A DNA stretch of 44,682 nucleotides from Reticulitermes lucifugus (Eukaryota > Arthropoda > Insecta > Blattodea > Rhinotermitidae). A program made the position numbers and the translations under genes. Where the stretch lies: positions 22,252 to 66,933 of the forward strand of contig JAKCWW010000473.1 of NCBI GenBank assembly GCA_026260175.1, given 5' to 3'. Under the pieces are notes generated by a model, which had not been told where the DNA came from, did not search any database, and saw nothing but the letters and a program-made list of their open reading frames with translations. Below, in pieces: positions 1 through 10,350 of this stretch; within the stretch, counting starts at the first letter, position 1, and every line of letters starts with the position of its first letter.

Positions 1-64
1 TGAAACCTCGAAGAAACGAGGAGGCCCAGGCCCATATAAGGCTGTCGAGCCATACAAAAAAAAA
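1..64 (+). repeat. SINE-A 3' end, truncated by window edge, with A-tail
   Basis: Positions 1-55 match the 3' end of the SINE-A copies at 165-397 and 39597-39830 when those are read on the minus strand. The shared blocks are GAAACCTC, GAGGAGGCC, AGGCCCA and a terminal GAGCCAT-like end. A run of nine A follows at 56-64, as expected for the 3' tail of a retroposed element. The tRNA-like head lies outside the window. This copy and the one at 165-397 point in opposite directions, tail to tail. Confidence 0.7.
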
Positions 65-164
65 TTGTTATTACTTAAATCTATTTCTGCCTTTTAAAGC
101 ATGAGTGTAACTTAAACATTAATGCATATAAGCATTTATTTCTCCCTGAATACGTTTCCATTCA

Positions 165-397
165 ATGGCTTGATAGCTCTTGTGGGCCTAGGCCTCCTCA
201 TTATTGAGGTTTCGAGATCACACTCAGACACACCACACTCGGTAGGACTCCTTTGGACGAGTGATCGGCCCTTCGCACAGATAACTTTACCTGACAACAC
301 ACAACATTCAAGAGAAACAGACATCCATGCCCCTGGCGGGATTCAAACCCAAAATCCCAGCAAGCGAACAGCCGCAGACCGCGCGGCCACTGGGATC
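165..397 (-). repeat. SINE-A, near full length, tRNA-Leu-like head
   Basis: Read on the minus strand, the element starts with GATCCCAGTGGCCGCGCGG, an A-box like that of leucine-type tRNAs. The B box is at 339-349 (GGTTTGAATCC, one base from the consensus GGTTCGAATCC). A tRNA-unrelated body follows and ends in GGCCTAGGCCCA...CAAGCCAT. The length of about 233 bp equals the copy at 39597-39830. The head lacks the CTAAGGCGTGGGT block present in the other copies, so it has a small deletion. Open frames over this stretch are SINE shadows. Confidence 0.8.
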
Positions 398-912
398 GGC
401 ACGTTTCAATGACACAGGCTGATATTCTGAAGGCGGAAATGAACATTTGTTATGTATAAAATGCAGGAACTACTACTGACTGGCTGAAGAAGTACCCCCT
501 TCTCAAGAAGTACCGTGCCCCGTGGAGTTATTTGGGGTCCTATATGGCCCAGAAACCACACATTCGCACTTGAATCTTTTTGAGATCATTTTCAGTCCCT
601 GCAGGTCAATGCCGGGTCAGTAACTGAAATTAAGTCATTACCACTTCCGTCTCCTTTTCGAAAATTCCATTCCCTAATCTTTCTCCGGTCGACATTATAC
701 AAGGCACTGATGGCTTTGTTAAATTCACCGTAACTATAAGTCATACTACTAACGAACGATCTGCAAAACAAGCGGTTTTTAGAAGTTTTCTTTTTTAAAA
801 AACCCACGAATTTTTGATCGATTTTCGTGGAATATTCTCTTCCAGGAACGTAAGAATTTATTTTTAAATCTGCTTTTCTTTTTTCAGTAAATTTTAATAT
901 TACGATCTTGTG
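398..912. other. No recognisable feature
   Basis: AT-rich sequence with only short open frames. I recognise no repeat, RNA or exon here. Confidence 0.5.
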
Positions 913-985
913 GGATATGACGCCGTGTAGGTTGGTAGTTAGGAACTATCACTTCGTAGTAACTTGCTGATGTTTTTCGTCATAT
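913..985 (-). repeat. Decayed copy of the 'ACGCCGTGTAG' interspersed repeat
   Basis: The order TGACGCCGTGTAGGTTGGTAG, then a damaged CACTTCGTAG, then AACTTGCTG parallels the repeats at 10265-10350 and 34262-34350, which carry ACACCGTG / ACGCCGTG, a CATTCGGAGG-type block and a GCC/GCT-rich block in the same order. It is strongly diverged. The motif-bearing strand of the hammerhead-like module would be minus. Confidence 0.4.
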
Positions 986-1700
986 CATAAGAAACTAATA
1001 TGTGTACTCTTTTGAAGCTGGAGTCATCAGAATCCTCCGAAACATGGTTACATGCAAACTAAACGGCATAATGTCACTCCAGACTGCGATCTAAGCATTA
1101 GAGTTTTTCAGTTAAGTAGTTATTATGTATTTTTGTTATTTCGCTTAGTTTGTTTCGAATATAGTAATAATGTGATAATTTGGTGTTTTGGTCGTTTTCA
1201 TTGAGATCGCTACAGGTGAAATAATGACCAGTGCAATGCCGACTCTGTTAAAATATGCAAATAAGCGGCATCACCCTCCAGTCCAAGACAGGGGCCCCCG
1301 GTGACACTCATTACCCGAGTCAGTGATTAGTGTGTTCTCCTTAATGACGTCCCAGGGGTCTGCCACGCGGGGGTTAGATCAACTCTTCAAAGAAACTGGC
1401 AGTATACACAACATTCTAGTGCATACAAAGCAGCACCGGTAATTAGCAGAAGGTAAATAGAACAGAGATGTCACATGGCTGGGTCTAGTATTAATGCGAT
1501 AAAACTGTTTAGAAATCATAAGGATGACTGACGTATAGACGAATTTGTGAAAAATAAATCAACTTGGCGACTGGAAAGCAATGAACTTGCTTTTTTATGC
1601 TGTACGGTTTGTAAACAAGGACATTTGTGTTATTAGGTTCCCAGGATTCACTTCTTTATCCTCGTGTTACGAGCAATTTTAGATTTAGCATTGCTGAAAA
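986..1700. other. No gene; one GC-rich block
   Basis: Nothing recognised apart from a short GC-rich island at about 1280-1375. It contains CAGGGGCCCCCGG at 1289-1301, a partly self-complementary G/C run, and an ATGACGTCCC half-CRE-like string. Confidence 0.4.
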
Positions 1701-1704
1701 GTTA

Positions 1705-1745
1705 GTGACAGTGAAAACCGAAGTACTCGAAAAAAACTTTCAGTT
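1705..1745 (-). repeat. SINE-B fragment (tail module)
   Basis: GACAGTGAAAACCGAAGTAC followed by TCGAAAAAAAC matches the reverse complement of the SINE-B tail (GGTTTTTC..CGAGTACTTC.GTTTTCCC.TGTC) seen at 13310-13350 and 22760-22795. Only the central tail remains. Confidence 0.5.
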
Positions 1746-2500
1746 CCCCATCTCTCAGAAAATAGAATCTTTCTCAATTATAAAAACAAACTAGCTCACA
1801 GTGATTAAGGCAAAATTCGCTGATCTTTATGAGAAATACATAAAAGATAGACATAGGTACACTGAGTGGGAAAAATGAAGACTTAGTTACCGTCGACTTT
1901 TAAGCGATTACAAATATTTACGTAAGTTATTCATGCGAAATTTATCTCGATGGACTGAGGAAAGTCATATAAAAAACCTCAGGATATTCGGTGTTCAGGG
2001 CACCTCTCGAAAACAGTTCGTGTGCATTACTGCTTGAATGAAATTGCCCAGTTTTCCGGCATCAAGAACACGAAATAATGTTCAATAAGAATGCTTAATT
2101 CTACCTTTCGCTTAGAAAGAATATAAAATTGGAGGAACAAGGAAAAAATGGGGGCAGGATATACCATGTCACATTAAAGAACTGCATGTGCTAACTCATA
2201 ATTTTCATGTACAGAAACAAGTTTCACGTGACTTTTGTAGTTGCAAGTTTTGTAATGACCTATCGACTAATAAGTGTCAGCGAGAGGCAAGAGAAGTGAA
2301 AATAATGAACAATATAATTCGAAAAGTATCAGATTATGACGCCAGGTGTGGTCTGACTATTGCACTCATAATGGTACCATATTTCCCCACCCTCCCTTTC
2401 GACGACAGTGAGTGTCGCGTGTTGCAAGTGCGCCCCCTGTAACCATGTTTCACTGCCACTCACATCTGCTCTATTTCCGGTAGAACGTTAAGAGCACCAG
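1746..2500. other. No recognisable feature
   Basis: AT-rich, with short open frames only. An 84-codon frame at 2188-2442 has no recognisable motif and I do not call it a gene. Confidence 0.5.
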
Positions 2501-2539
2501 TAGTTGTTACATAGGTGTGTGTATGTGGGTGGGGTCACA

Positions 2540-2665
2540 AAGGTTACGGGATTGCATGGCACGCCAACCAATCCCAGTCGCCATCTCGCACGCACGCACG
2601 TCGCGACGCTATCTCAACCAACGAATGACCTATCGACCCCTCCTTCCACTTCTGACAAACCCCCA
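2540..2665. other. CpG-rich patch
   Basis: The stretch around CGCACGCACGCACGTCGCGACG is clearly richer in G+C and in CpG than its surroundings. A short open frame (2504-2767) crosses it without a recognisable domain. It could be a regulatory patch, an old repeat or a 5' exon. Nothing in the sequence decides which. Confidence 0.25.
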
Positions 2666-2811
2666 CGCCCATGTTGTAGGGTAGAAAATACTTACTTATT
2701 TAGCGATAATATTGTGTTTGAGAGAAATATTACAGGAAGTGACATGACAGAGAAAATTACATTGTGAAGGGCTTCGTACTTTGTAATAAGCTTATTCACA
2801 AGATTTTATTG

Positions 2812-3110
2812 AGATGATCAAATCAAAGAGGATGAGATGGAAGCGACACGTAGCACGCGTGGAACATATAAAAAATATCTTAGTTTCAAAATTCTAGTCG
2901 GTCAGTCTCTAGGGAAGAAACCGAAGTTTAGATGGGAGAATAATATTAAAAGGGATATCACTATTAAGGAACTGGGGGGTCAGTATGTGCATTGAATTCG
3001 GTTGGATCAAGTATGGAGACTAACTGCGAACTGTTACGAAAACTTTAATGAATTGTCAGGTTCCATAAATGATGGTGAGTTTCTACACAGGCCGACAAAC
3101 GTGTAGCTTC
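2812..3110 (+). pseudogene. Decayed LINE reverse-transcriptase C-terminus and 3' end
   Basis: Translating from 2813 gives a tail with MRW..HVARV, matching the [10 protein letters not shown]-type motif at the C-terminus of insect endonuclease/reverse-transcriptase LINEs. A stop follows soon after. In another frame the stretch at about 2911-3090 encodes G.KP..RWE.NI then KELG, a stop, and a tract resembling WI.LAQDRDRWRA...N. This is the order of the intact family C-terminus (GRP..RWEDNI, DLRE.G, W..LA.DR..WR). The frame is broken by at least two stops and one shift, so it is a dead, 5'-truncated copy. It differs from the minus-strand LINE set in having this longer WR-type ending. Confidence 0.7.
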
Positions 3111-4090
3111 CCACGAAGGACTCTACTCCATTGGACTTAATTAGTTATGAAGCCTCATAAGTGAAACTTTTAAATCCACTGTCTGTCATTCTTGCAATTG
3201 TATTCTAAATTAAATTTGATGCGAAGAAACACGCTGTCACGCATACAATTAAGAAAAAGACAGGTTGGGTTGGCTGAATGGGAACATACGTTGCATGTGT
3301 TAGGGTTTGCTTGGTTGGAAACACGGCTGCAATACTAGTACTTCCAGCCAGTTTTGTGACTCTGCTTATTGTCTGCTGTAAAACGCTTATATTCTAATCT
3401 AAAAAGGCTTACGACACAACCATATACTGTGCAATTCATTCTTATCCACCTCTCATCGCCTCCGAGGCTCGCCACGCGCTAAATACCTTCTTAGACCTGT
3501 GCAACCTAGTTAAAGGCTGCTTCAGTGCTGCGATGCTGGAGGGAAATGTATTACAACAGGAAAAACACTAATAGAGGTGAGACCTGAACCTGAACTTGAA
3601 TATCTGAACGTCTGGATTCAGAATGGGAGGCTCTGCAGTATTTTCCACGTTACATATACAAAACTGCGTTTGTAATTCATTTTACACCATTCATAAACGA
3701 GTAACTGCGCAAAGTATGGATATAGCCCTGGGAGACATTACTTCACTGGATCTCCCCTTTAAAGGTACCTGCTAATCAGCAGAACAGATTTTCACATTTT
3801 CTTTTCTATAACGTGTGTGGAATAATAAGCTGTTCATTAAATCGTGTACATTCATCACAGAAGCGACAGAGAAAATGTTTACAAAAACAGGTATTTTGTT
3901 GTACACTTTTATTTACGCGAGAGGCATATGAACGCATGTAGCACATATCTGAAACTTGCAATCAGAATAAAATATTCTTCACTAATGCATCAACATAGTT
4001 GCATTAAATTTACAGTTACTAGCTTTAAGAACCGTAAAATACAAAGACAAAATTAAAAAAAAAAGCGTCGTTGTGGCACAAAATTCAATA
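3111..4090. other. No recognisable feature
   Basis: No domain, RNA or repeat is recognised. A 70-codon open frame (3844-4056) has no motif. Confidence 0.5.
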
Positions 4091-4097
4091 CAAACAT

Positions 4098-4282
4098 AAA
4101 TTCTCATTTCTTACATCCTTGTTTTCTTTTTCTTCCTTCCCTTTTTCGTTTCTTCTCCTTTTTCTTTATTATTTTTTTCATACCTTCTTTCCTTATCTCA
4201 TTATTATCGTCTTCCATTCTGTCTATACCACTATTTCGTTTTCTCTTACGTACTTCAATTTTCCCTCTCTTTCTTACTGTTT
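4098..4282 (+). repeat. Pyrimidine-rich tract
   Basis: About 185 bases dominated by C and T on the plus strand, with clusters such as CTTTTTCTTCC and TTCCCTCTCTTTC. The 172-codon minus-strand open frame (4104-4622) owes its K/R/E-rich end to this composition and is not evidence of a gene. Confidence 0.6.
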
Positions 4283-5345
4283 CTGACACAAAAATATTTC
4301 GTAAATAAAAGCAGTATCCTAAATTTTTTCTCTGGAATATTTTATGCGGCACCTTAAATGATCTACAATAACTTCCTTCTAGTAGCCGTAGCTTTCGTAT
4401 GGTGTTACAGTAACCATGTCTGTGTAAGTTGTTCCTGTGACGGCTTATGTCAGTAATAACACTGGCGGACGTGAGGCTAGTAAAGTTGCTAATGGCTGAC
4501 ATTTGTCTTGGCCGACACAGAGAGAGGCTCACTGGGAGCACATTCCGCACATTATTGTTCTGAGAAGAGGGTGTGTGTGTGTCCGCTGGAAGGCTAATGA
4601 TGATAATGACAAAGGGCCACAATAATTACAGATGTGCCTGTGGTCAGACGAGTAAGAGCTTGCACTAATATAACAATAAATAACAGATACAAATATATAG
4701 ATCCGTCTACAAGCCACGCATGATAGATAGGTTACCAACTAGTGAGCTCTTTTTCTTGTTGGTATTATAAAAGTTAAAAAAATATGTTTTCTTTGTTCAA
4801 AGACATTTTAATTTTAAGCAGTTAATAGCTTCAACAATGTTTTGTAAGTAAATTGCTTGTAGGAGCATATTTTCAGAATTGTGTGTCTTTAATACGGGCC
4901 TCGGTGTGCTGTACGGACCTTTAATCCTTCATATGTAGCCTGCCTCGTTGCAACCTACGATCGTGAAAGCATTTCAGGGTACCAGAAATTGAAAACTCCG
5001 CCGTCCAGGGCAGTAGTAGGAATTTAAACCGCAGAGTCATTGAAGGGTTAAATAAACAACGGAGTAAGTAAATGAGAAAGATATACATGCCTAGAGCAAT
5101 GAGTGACAGTATGATTGTGTGCGATGGATTTAGGACATGAAAGGACTCGAGTCATGGGCAAATTTATGGAGTTTGTGGTGTGTACGGATACGAATGATTT
5201 GAGAGCGAGAAGTTTCGGTCAGTATTGGACACTATAGCTGGCCTTTAGAACGAGTTTTGAGTTGTGGAGGATCGAAACCAACAAAATGTGGCTTGGTGTA
5301 CCTACTGTCTGGAGCAGTGTTACCGAGTTTTTTTTTCCCAGTTTC
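4283..5345. other. No recognisable feature
   Basis: No gene or repeat recognised. A (TG) run at 4571-4581 is the only simple sequence. Confidence 0.5.
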
Positions 5346-5450
5346 GAGACATTTCAAAGGCTTTATAGAACCCGAAGGTCATACCCTGTTCACAACAGCC
5401 CTTTACTTGTCCCGATGAGTTAAGTACATCCACTAACCTTTCATTTCTGT
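5346..5450 (-). repeat. LINE 3'-end fragment (same family as 20030-20575)
   Basis: TTTATAGAACCCGAAGGTCAT, then CACAACAGCC and TGTCC, follows the same order as the LINE tail at 20088-20140 (TTTATGGAAACCGAAGG, TTCACAAGAGCC, CTGTCCC). The level of change indicates an old copy. Orientation is minus, as in the other four copies. Confidence 0.5.
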
Positions 5451-6505
5451 AATATTACTGTCATATTAGCGTGCTCAGGTCTGCCAAATAGCGCCTACCC
5501 TTCAGTTTTTCTCAACCGCCACTCTGCACGAATTTCTCGTCTCTCCTATCCTTGATATATGCTCTGAATTTTCGTCACTCTTGATCTAATTACCTTAATA
5601 ATATCTGGTAAAGAGTACAAATTGTGAAGGTCCACATTGTGTAATATTCTGCGCAATCTTATTACTTCTTCACACGTAGGTCCACATATTTTCAGCGCAT
5701 TATTATTACCATATATCCTCATTTTAGGCCTATGTTCTCCCTCTGGAGTGACAGACTGCCTTTAAAACCTGAATAACAAAGCAGGTAATATTGTAATTAC
5801 GTGCTGTTTAGTCTTTACCTTTTCATATAGGAGAAGAATAAGGTATTTAAAAATCTATTTTTCTGAGTATCGTTTTTATTTCATTTTGGTGTCTGTTAAC
5901 TACTCTTACGTTATTTCACCTGAAATAATTGTCGCTTTACTCCTAGAAAATTACTCAAACAGATTATTAATATGTAGTTTTATATTACTACAAAAACACA
6001 CCCTGCTAATAATCAGTATAATTCAATTACAGTACTTCAGACCCATAACAAATTAAGCTTACATTAACCCCCCTTGTTCACAATTTTCCCACTTTGTCGA
6101 AAAAAATATAAACCTGTACTCAACTTTACATTTCTGTACATCGAAGCTGGATAGAAATTCAACATACGTTTCGGAGAACTGTATAAACCTTACGCTCTAC
6201 AAATGCTGCAGTTAGCATAGAATTTTAAATGTACTAATAAATAAAACGAGGCAGAATAACCACTCTTTCCACAAACAAAGTATGTGGAGGTGTTGTGAAG
6301 TGAGGTGCTGAGCAACGTTCAAGCAGTTCTAGAAAATCTATTTAATCCAGAACAGAATAAACGGCAGATGTCCGTCTTGAGGTCTGTACTGTAGTCGAGG
6401 TGCCAGAGACAGCCCATCTCGCCTTATTGCCAGCCTCATTATAAAAATAAAAATGTAACAATTATGAAACTTATGCTCGTCAGTTATAGCACGTCTCTTC
6501 ATGGC
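5451..6505. other. No recognisable feature
   Basis: AT-rich. No repeat, RNA or exon was recognised. Confidence 0.5.
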
Positions 6506-6510
6506 CATGA

Positions 6511-6680
6511 TACAGCTCAGGCGGATTAGTGACGAGCCTCTTACCATGAAGGCCTAGGTGCATTACCGACACAGTTATGTTTGGCAAATGAAATACCAAC
6601 TGGTGCGGGTACAGGTTTCTCTCCTAGGTCTTCGGTTTTCCCCTATCAGTATCCTTCCACCACTTAATTCATTTACCACT
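6511..6680 (+). repeat. SINE-B, old copy with decayed B box
   Basis: The head contains CAGCTCAGGCGGATTAGTGA, an A-box-like tRNA D-arm shared with SINE-B at 13211 and 22663. CCTCTTACC follows, then a ruined B box. The tail GGTGCGGGTACAGG...TTCTC..GGTCTTCGGTTTTCCCCT and CCTTCCACCAC matches the SINE-B tail. The short minus frame across it is a shadow. Confidence 0.65.
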
Positions 6681-6903
6681 GATATTATTTAATCTTAGCA
6701 AATGACGGCGTCGTAAATAAAACATTTCTCACTTTTCAGTCTTGTAATATTTTAGCTACATCGATTTGTTTCTGTTCCCCATTTATGAATAACAAAGATA
6801 TTTGCGTTCACTTGCACCTAACAAACAAGCCTGTACATAATTCTGAATGGTGGTGTTTAAATTTCGTTATATACTATAGGATTAGAACTGAAATATAAAA
6901 CTG

Positions 6904-7075
6904 ATGTGTTCGTCACGTCTTGAACGAGCTGCAAGTGGTCGCGAGTCTGTTTGGGAGGGCACAGCTGGCAAAGTCTCGGTCGCCTCTTGCCTCCCTGCCG
7001 CCAGCCAGCGCGCCTGTCCGCCCCGCTCCACCACTCAAATTAGCTCGCAGCCTAATTTTACAGATTGCCTCTCTG
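6904..7075. promoter_or_regulatory. CpG-rich patch, possible promoter or 5' exon
   Basis: This stretch is markedly richer in G+C and CpG than its surroundings, with GGTCGCGAG, GTCTCGGTCGCC and CCGCCAGCCAGCGCGCC. Two frames (6904-7134 and 6920-7153) stay open through it but neither encodes a recognisable domain. In arthropods such islands can mark promoters or coding exons, and either reading is possible. There is no TATA box or clear initiator, and CTAATTTTACAG at 7051-7062 could serve as a splice acceptor. Confidence 0.25.
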
Positions 7076-7625
7076 CTCGTGTTGGTTCATTATCACAAAA
7101 CTACACCGAGTCGTATGTATACATACCGGGATGAAAAGTCTACTGTGTCTTGAAAAAACTGGATCCTCCGGCATTCACTGTGCTAACAGAGTGTTTCTGA
7201 CGAATTTAATGTAATGGTCGGAAGATAATATAATGAAAGTGTATTTGTTTAACTTCGAACTCAAGGTTTGGAGCTTATCTTGTTACTTCACTACCAAAAA
7301 TTAAACAAATATTTACTGATATACCGTCGACAGACATATTTATACTTGAAGTAGGAAAGAAAACTTGACACGGTAAATAACAGAATGCTTCAATAGCATG
7401 ATGTGACATCGGTCGCAATGCATGATCAGTTTTCTAGAAGGGGGTTCTTTGTGGTGCATAACGCCTCGCTGCCTACATTATAATAATACTGTTGTTATTG
7501 CGTGGATTGTTTTATCTGACTAGTAGGCCTATTGTTTGTCACACAGTGCTCGCCCACACCCGTGCTGGAATGGCTGCAGAAAGGGACAACCCATATCGTT
7601 CACATAAAATAATCGCCATATATAA
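7076..7625. other. No recognisable feature
   Basis: Nothing recognised. Confidence 0.5.
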
Positions 7626-7629
7626 GGAG

Positions 7630-7860
7630 TCGATACATAAAGGCATAAAAGTTTGATATATCAGAGCTTAGGACATAGCGGTATGGGTAATAAGAAATCA
7701 TACAGAAACATGGTGGGGAAACCTCTTGTAGATTAGGACTTAGACGACAGCAAAGAAGATGGGAGGAGATAATTAAAAAGAAATCTTAGGGAAATGGAGT
7801 ATGAGAACCGAGTTGGACAAAATTGGACCAGGATTATGTCCAGTGTTTTAAAGTGGAATT
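7630..7860 (+). pseudogene. Decayed LINE C-terminus, second plus-strand copy
   Basis: The segment around 7690-7735 translates as SYRNMVGKP, matching the YRVLVGKP motif that follows the GHVARM motif in insect RT-type LINEs. It is followed by stops and then by tracts resembling a RRW.D..K.DLRE.....R.GQNW sequence in the expected order. The frame is interrupted several times. It belongs to the same type as 2812-3110 and lies in the same orientation, upstream of a fold-back element. Confidence 0.6.
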
Positions 7861-8123
7861 AGCGGTGCTTACATATATACTGGTTTTGCTGAGGGGCGTA
7901 GAAATAGAAATAAGGGAAAGGAAATTGATGTCACGAATTTTGTGAACTTAGACGCCGTTGTGGAACGTAACTTTCATCCCTATACCCACGAGAGCTTGTC
8001 AGAGTTAGATAAGAGTACAAATGTTGAAGTTCTTCTGAATGTATGCTTCTCTATTATTCAGTTACATTTCCAGTCTTAGTTTCATATAACCTTGATTTGA
8101 GGCTTCCGCCGCGATGTTGATGA

Positions 8124-8349
8124 GTTCTGCGCTCTCCTGGGATATTACGCGGCGTGGTGTGATAATTGTTTACCGACGTTTCGGTACAACGTATTGGTCC
8201 CATCTTCACGGGCCAAGAGTCCGAGTAGGAAAGAAAGAAAGCCAGCAACCGAAGGTTGACCCGTGAAGATGGGACCGATACGTTGTACCGAAACTTCGGT
8301 AAACAATTATCACACGACGCCGCGTAATATCCCAGAAGGGCGCAGATCT
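8124..8349. repeat. Fold-back element, copy 1
   Basis: Two arms of about 92 bases (8124-8216 and 8256-8349) are reverse complements with few mismatches, separated by a spacer of about 39 bases. The outer ends share CTGCGC.C..CTGGGATATTACG. The inner parts share CCGA.GTTTCGGTACAACGTA and GGTCCCATCTTCACGGG. The element is related to 28888-29095. Both arms hold the hammerhead-like module: minus strand at 8171-8208, plus strand at 8264-8301 with TGAAGA, GAAAC at 8290-8294 and GTA at 8299-8301. The 111-codon minus frame over it is a shadow. Confidence 0.85.
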
Positions 8350-9560
8350 TAGGTTCATATACTTCACTCAGTATTATGTTCTCAAACATATTAAATATAC
8401 ATTTCTTCCTTAAGATTCGAGACTACACTCACATAAAATGTATTTCATTCTAAAGAATAAATTAGTGATTAAAAACGGATGTACGAGTATAGGCGATTCA
8501 TCATTTTTTTCCAAGCTCTTTCTTATCAACTTTACCCTTTAACTCTGCAGTCCGAACAAACTTACTTATAAGATTTCTTTCTGTTAAGATACTGCACGAG
8601 TGGAGCTATGCCTACATGGCATACATTAGGATAGTTTTACCCTTACAATTACTTTTATACTACGTTGTCAACACAATACTGGAATATCGACCCTGGCGAA
8701 GGTCATCTTTAAAACTGTGAAATGCGAGTTTATAAATTTAAAAATGTTAACCCAGCTCTCACGTGACACTGACACATCCCAATTGCAGGTTTTGATAAGC
8801 CCCGCATATCGTCTAGCGACTGTACAGAGCGTGCACTGAGCCCTTACTCGTCGCCGTTGCACGGCTGGCTGAATTTACCCCTTATGTTTAGGCCACCCAA
8901 CCAACAAGGCAGGCGGTAGCACTCGAAGCCCATTTAGCTGCTTAGGGTGTGAGAGAGGAGAGCAAAGTAGGAGATGGGGAACAGGACACAGGCAGTCAGG
9001 ATGAGAAGGGAGAGAGAGGGTTGTACAATAATGTTTTATCGTGCTAACAGCTACTTGTCTCTCTCTCTGTCTCACTTCCTAGCTTTTGTGTCTCAGTTTA
9101 TTCTCTAAATTATGATCTACCGCCAAGTGCAGGATAATTAAATTATGGTAACGTTTGCCTGCTACAAAGAAATCCACCCGCAACACATGTTCAAGTTAAT
9201 ATTTTGGTGGGTGCTCCATCATCAGTATAATTATTATTATTGTTAAGGGGGTGGTTGTGTTTGTTACCATTGTGGACACAGTGGTAGAGGTGCATTTACT
9301 GAATTGCTTTTGTATCTGTTTATTAGGAAGGTGGAAACCTCTTTGAACCTACTTCGTTTTCAATCAAATTTCTATGGACTTTCTAACTAAAGGAAGTATA
9401 AAAGTGATATTTTCGCCGATTCCGTTTTAGGTCTAGGCTAACAACTTTGAGATTATTCCCACAGCCTGCTCATCTGATGTGAAATATTAACTACTCACGT
9501 TAAGGAGGACAATTTTGGTATCAGGCGTGCCTGTTTTAATTTATTTCTCAGCACAAACAT
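8350..9560. other. No recognisable feature
   Basis: No gene or repeat recognised. A purine-rich stretch at about 8950-9020 faces a CT run at 9057-9072. Confidence 0.5.
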
Positions 9561-9599
9561 TTGCCTGCTTTAGTGTGGAATCGAAGGATGACATGCGAA

Positions 9600-9836
9600 A
9601 CAAACTGCGCATGAAGCGGTGTCTATGTTTCTAATGCTTTCTATCCTTTTTGTCATGAATATTTTTGCACGAATTGCCCAAAATAAGCACAAAATCAGGA
9701 GATTAGTCTGTCTGTGTGTCTGTCTATGTATTTTACCTTTAAAACTACTAAAAATGGGCCACATTTCGATGGAATTAAGCAAATGAAATCTACTTTTTTT
9801 TTTTTTTTGGAATTCCCATCCCGTTGCGCATGTATA
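9600..9836 (-). repeat. CAGA-type interspersed repeat with poly-T run
   Basis: On the minus strand this reads ATTTGCTTAATTCC, GGCCCATTTTTAG, then CAGACAGACACACAGACAGAC at about 9704-9724, then AATCTCCTGATTTT. The order resembles the widespread insect repeats whose core ends in a short (CAGA)n run. A 15-base T run sits at 9794-9808. A related, less similar CAGA element is at 19349-19500. Confidence 0.5.
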
Positions 9837-9911
9837 CAATCACTATCTCAGGCTGCGCAGAACAAACACAATATTGTTGTGTTTGTTCTGTGTAGACTGA
9901 GATAGTAATTG
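9837..9911. repeat. 75-bp near-perfect palindrome
   Basis: Left arm CAATCACTATCTCAGGCTGC then GCAGAACAAACACAA; the right arm is its reverse complement with a few mismatches (TTGTGTTTGTTCTG, CTGAGATAGTAATTG). The central spacer is four bases or fewer. It directly follows the CAGA repeat. It may be a very short fold-back element or a hairpin made by template switching. Confidence 0.85.
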
Positions 9912-10264
9912 AAGTCTACATTGATCGTTGCTTAAAGAGTTGAAGTTTGGTTCATAATAGTCCTTATGAAACTCAAATCGGAAAACATTCAGCACGGACA
10001 ATTGGTACTTAATATAAGATATAGTCATGTATATAAAATTGTTATTAAAATAATTTTATATAATTTGAATATTTTGTGAAAAGTAGGTAAAGTTGTCCAC
10101 AGATGTGTGCAATGTAAATACTCTTGCAGATTGATAGTCACTTTTAAACTGGGACCAAGCTTTCCCACATTCTGCAGTATCCTTATTTATTACAAATCTT
10201 TTTGCCCGACTTAATGTCATTTGTAGAACTGCAACGCGGGTAACACAATATATGAAGGTTACTG
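9912..10264. other. No gene; one small AT palindrome
   Basis: ATATAAAATT at 10031-10040 pairs with AATTTTATAT at 10052-10061. Nothing else was recognised. Confidence 0.5.
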
Positions 10265-10350
10265 GCTTCTACGATATGACACCGTGTATTTTGGTCGATA
10301 GTTACAAACATCTGGAGGAAAGTGTTGCCTCCATATTAAGGATAAAAATA
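10265..10350 (-). repeat. 'ACACCGTG' repeat with hairpin module
   Basis: TATGACACCGTGTATTTTGG, then ACAAACATCTGGAGG, then TTGCCTCCATATTAAGG, is a diverged copy of a repeat also seen at 913-985 and 34262-34350. On the minus strand GGAGG (10328-10332) pairs perfectly with CCTCC (10314-10318), forming the same hairpin position as in the fold-back elements. The following GAAAC is decayed to AGATG. The open frame at 10252-10461 comes from this repeat. Confidence 0.5.

Noticed and set aside
4104-4622. 172-codon minus-strand open frame with a Lys/Arg/Glu-rich end
   Set aside because: The charged tail is the translation of a pyrimidine-rich tract and the rest shows no domain. No supporting splice or start signals.
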